Origin: Bacteroidia bacterium
GTDB lineage: Bacteria; Bacteroidota; Bacteroidia; JAESSM01; NORP286
Length of the DNA stretch: 7,926 nucleotides
Assembly (NCBI GenBank): GCA_016764115.1
Contig: JAESSM010000079.1
Location: forward strand, 1 to 7,926
Direction: 5' to 3'
Shown: positions 7,101 through 7,926 of the stretch, one piece after another
Layout of the letters: each line of letters opens with the position of its first letter
Position numbering within the stretch: position 1 is the first letter of the stretch
Position numbers and translations under genes: made by a program
Notes under the pieces: generated by a model
Told to the model about the DNA's origin: nothing
Database searches by the model: none
Seen by the model: only the letters and a program-made list of their open reading frames with translations

Positions 7101-7437
7101 TCTTACCTATGTCTTCTTTTTTGATGTTTAGCTTTTCTTCTACCTGAAGCTCAACTGGTAAACCATGCGTATCCCAACCTGCTTTTCGCTTAACCTGAAA
7201 TCCTTTAAGTGTTTTATACCTGCAAAAAATATCCTTAATAGTTCTTGCCATCACATGGTGAATTCCAGGCATTCCATTGGCTGAAGGTGGCCCTTCATAA
7301 AATACAAATGGTTTCCCATCTTCCCTGGTAGAAATGCTTTTCTCAAACACCTCATTTTGCTTCCAAAAAGCCAATACCTCTTCAGCTATTTTCGGTAGAT
7401 CTAATTGCTTATACTCTTTGTAATTCTTGGTACTCAT
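4153..7437 (-). CDS. ileS: Isoleucyl-tRNA synthetase, type 2 (IleRS2), with GXHH signature
   Basis: IleRS is the cytoplasmic class I enzyme that attaches isoleucine to tRNA-Ile. The 1094-residue product is complete. The class I signature is GIHH at 58-61 (PPSANGMPGIHH), in place of HIGH, followed by KRKAGWDTHGLPVE (83-96). The CP1 editing domain, which removes misattached valine, has the threonine-rich WTTTPWTLASN (228-238) and GTGMVHIAPSFGADD (345-359). NISRTRFWGTPLPIW (487-501) and DVWFDSG (567-573) are typical catalytic-core motifs, and the second signature is KMSKR at 642-646. The anticodon-binding helical domain includes SNWYVRLSRRRFW (768-780). No C-terminal cysteine zinc finger is present, and the C-terminal region (about 850-1094, with EGIARELVNRIQNIRK) resembles the eukaryote-like type 2 form. 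Type 2 enzymes are known for low sensitivity to mupirocin. It probably leads an operon with the dksA-like gene 5 bases downstream. Confidence 0.98.
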   Translation of the reverse strand: MSTKNYKEYKQLDLPKIAEEVLAFWKQNEVFEKSISTREDGKPFVFYEGPPSANGMPGIHHVMARTIKDIFCRYKTLKGFQVKRKAGWDTHGLPVELQVEEKLNIKKEDIGKKISIADYNKECRSDVMQFKDVWEDLTEKMGFWLSMDDPYITFEKDYIETVWYLLKELYDKKLLYKGYSIQPFSPAAGTGLSSHELNYHGCYRDVTDSTVVAQFKIKGKENEYFLAWTTTPWTLASNTALAVGKKIDYVKVKTFNRYSKKEVIVILAKELLDNFFSSEDAELNFEEYDPNADGADNHIPYQVLSEHKGADFIGIEYEQLLPYAQPDDGDAFRVVHGDFVSTEDGTGMVHIAPSFGADDLKVAKQSGIGSLTLVDKSGKFKNEVTDFAGRYVKNYLEEEDYVSVDVDICVKLKKENKAFRLEKYTHSYPHCWRTDKPIIYYPLDSWFIKVTAHKDRMIELNKTINWKPEFTGARRFGNWLENLVDWNISRTRFWGTPLPIWISEDQSEIKCIGSIEELKEEVKKAVEAGFMDSELQEDFDPHRPYVDDVVLVSYNGQKMNREPELIDVWFDSGAMPYAQWHYPFKNKEEFKKNFPADYIAEGVDQTRGWFYTMHAIAVMLFDSVAFKNVIANGMVLDKDGNKMSKRLGNAIDPFEAINKYGIDTTRWYMISNAQPWDNLKFDIEGMVEVQRKFFGTLYNTYNFFALYANIDDFNYNEKEIQIEKRAEIDRWIISVLNSLIKEVEQMYEQYEPTKAARLIRLFVTDHLSNWYVRLSRRRFWKGSYSEDKISAYQTLYNCLESVAHIISPIAPFYSDQLYQDLNQISGKKQVISVHLSDFPKYDDSLINKELEAKMRIAQQVSSMILSLRKKSNIKVRQPLNKILIPVLNQDFQARVEAVKPIILAEVNVKEIDYISTDSDLLVKQIKPDFKALGPKYGKKMKEIASIINQFSSENIETIEAAGTYEILLKKETVNISLEEVEISYRDIPGWLVANEGKITVALDITVSDQLKDEGIARELVNRIQNIRKESDFEVTDKITVRLKKHDQLDRAVNNNLNYICTEILANSLELVDNVEEGKLIEFDNIKTLIRINKN

Positions 7438-7626
7438 GACATTCCGGCTATGCGTAGTATAGGATTTTATTGCACTTAAATTTTCAATATACTGATATTC
7501 AATACTTTAAAACAGAAAAATTGTCAATTTTAATTTTAGTCGTTTATTAGTGTTTCTAATTATAGTTTTATTTACTGATAACAACAAAATGGTAATTTGC
7601 TTTAAGTGACCCATGGTAATTATATT
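7438..7626. other. Intergenic region between the truncated upstream gene and ileS
   Basis: This 189-base AT-rich gap contains the candidate ileS promoter. An imperfect hairpin, CTATGC/GTATAG at 7448-7462, lies 10 bases from the ileS ATG and could affect ribosome access if it folds. A 9-base direct repeat ATGGTAATT occurs at 7589-7597 and 7613-7621. I see no hairpin with a T-run that would end the transcript of the upstream gene, and no T-box-like leader. Confidence 0.45.
7499..7527 (-). promoter_or_regulatory. Candidate promoter for the ileS operon
   Basis: On the minus strand TTGACA (7527-7522) is followed after 17 bases by TATTGA (7504-7499). The first box is a perfect -35-like hexamer and also contains the TTG of the Bacteroidetes -33 element; the second box is a poor fit to both TATAAT and TAnnTTTG. 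A start site near 7492 would give a leader of about 55 bases before the ATG at 7437. Position is sensible, the match is only partial. Confidence 0.3.
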
Positions 7627-7926
7627 TTATTGTAAAACGCTGTATTTTTTTAACTCCCATATAGTACCATCGTACATTTCTTTTTTGATGATACCGATGT
7701 TAGAGGAATAATAAATTTTCTGAGGATAATCTTGTATATAGTTTTCTGTGAACTTAAATACCTTAGTTTTAGTAAATGTATTTCCATTTACTATTACAGA
7801 ATCTTCATAACTTCCATAAATTAGTTTATCATCACTTTCAGTTCCCACAGGGTCCTGGCTAAAAAAGTGAGAAATTCCACCAATATAAAACGTATAACCT
7901 GAGTCTTCGGAAGCGATTGTGTTTTC
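7627..7926 (-). CDS. C-terminal end of an unrecognised, probably exported protein, cut by the right window edge
   Basis: The minus-strand frame is open from base 7926 down to a TAA at 7627-7629, giving 99 residues of the C-terminus; the start lies outside the window. A GTG at 7848 could be read as a start, but coding-like sequence continues upstream without a stop (for example YTFYIGGISHFF), so a truncated longer gene is much more likely. The visible part is rich in tyrosine, aspartate, serine and threonine, with alternating short strands: DDKLIYGSYEDSVIVNG, TKVFKFTENYI, then KIYYSSNIGIIKKEMYDGT and WELKKYSVLQ at the end. The closing pattern of YY-S-x-N-IG-I-I-K-x-E, then DGTxWxL near the C-terminus, is common in secreted or lipoprotein-type Bacteroidetes proteins of unknown function. 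No catalytic motif is seen. It is separated from ileS by 189 bases and need not be in its operon. Existence is fairly sure, function unknown. Confidence 0.7.
   Translation of the reverse strand, partial: ENTIASEDSGYTFYIGGISHFFSQDPVGTESDDKLIYGSYEDSVIVNGNTFTKTKVFKFTENYIQDYPQKIYYSSNIGIIKKEMYDGTIWELKKYSVLQ

Noticed and set aside
7627..7848. Complete 73-residue protein starting at GTG 7848
   Set aside because: The same frame stays open with coding-like residues to the window edge, so this is better read as the end of a longer, truncated gene.
1..7926. CRISPR array, insertion sequence, prophage, defence system, tRNA or rRNA
   Set aside because: No regularly spaced repeats, transposase or integrase motifs, cloverleaf or rRNA-like segments were seen on either strand; the genes are ordinary chromosomal ones.

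Overview
The window is AT-rich bacterial DNA that looks like the phylum Bacteroidota (Bacteroidetes). The evidence is in the proteins: a type 2 isoleucyl-tRNA synthetase with a GIHH signature, a DksA/TraR-family protein whose zinc finger has lost most of its cysteines, a signal peptidase II with the motif GNIIDS and a long insertion before its second catalytic aspartate, and little sign of Shine-Dalgarno sequences ahead of start codons. The genus cannot be fixed from this sequence. Every gene I can support lies on the minus strand, so the window reads from its right end to its left end.

Right to left the layout is: (1) 7926-7627, the last 99 codons of an unrecognised, probably exported or lipoprotein-type protein, cut by the window edge. 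(2) 7626-7438, an AT-rich gap that should carry the ileS promoter. (3) 7437-4153 ileS, then after only 5 bases 4147-3707, a DksA/TraR-family regulator; these two look co-transcribed. (4) 3678-3643, a clear intrinsic terminator on the minus strand, followed within 12 bases by the GTG start of lspA (3630-3031). The order ileS, dksA-like, lspA looks like one housekeeping cluster, but the terminator should separate or attenuate lspA expression. (5) 2911-1208, a stand-alone FMN-binding glutamate synthase-like protein with an N-terminal membrane hairpin and a complete 3Fe-4S cysteine set. (6) 1207-916, a 292-base gap with an imperfect inverted repeat but no gene. (7) 915-445 and 366-1, two different flavin split-barrel (pyridoxamine 5'-phosphate oxidase family) proteins in tandem, the second cut by the left edge.

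Functionally this is a mostly housekeeping region: charging of tRNA-Ile, transcriptional control through RNA polymerase, lipoprotein maturation, and flavin-dependent redox proteins. I see no mobile element, CRISPR array, phage gene, tRNA or rRNA, and no convincing undescribed multi-gene system. The points most worth a second look are the GXHH active-site signature of IleRS, the terminator plus ATG-TAA start-stop in front of lspA, and the FMN synthase with no glutaminase domain and no partner subunit nearby.
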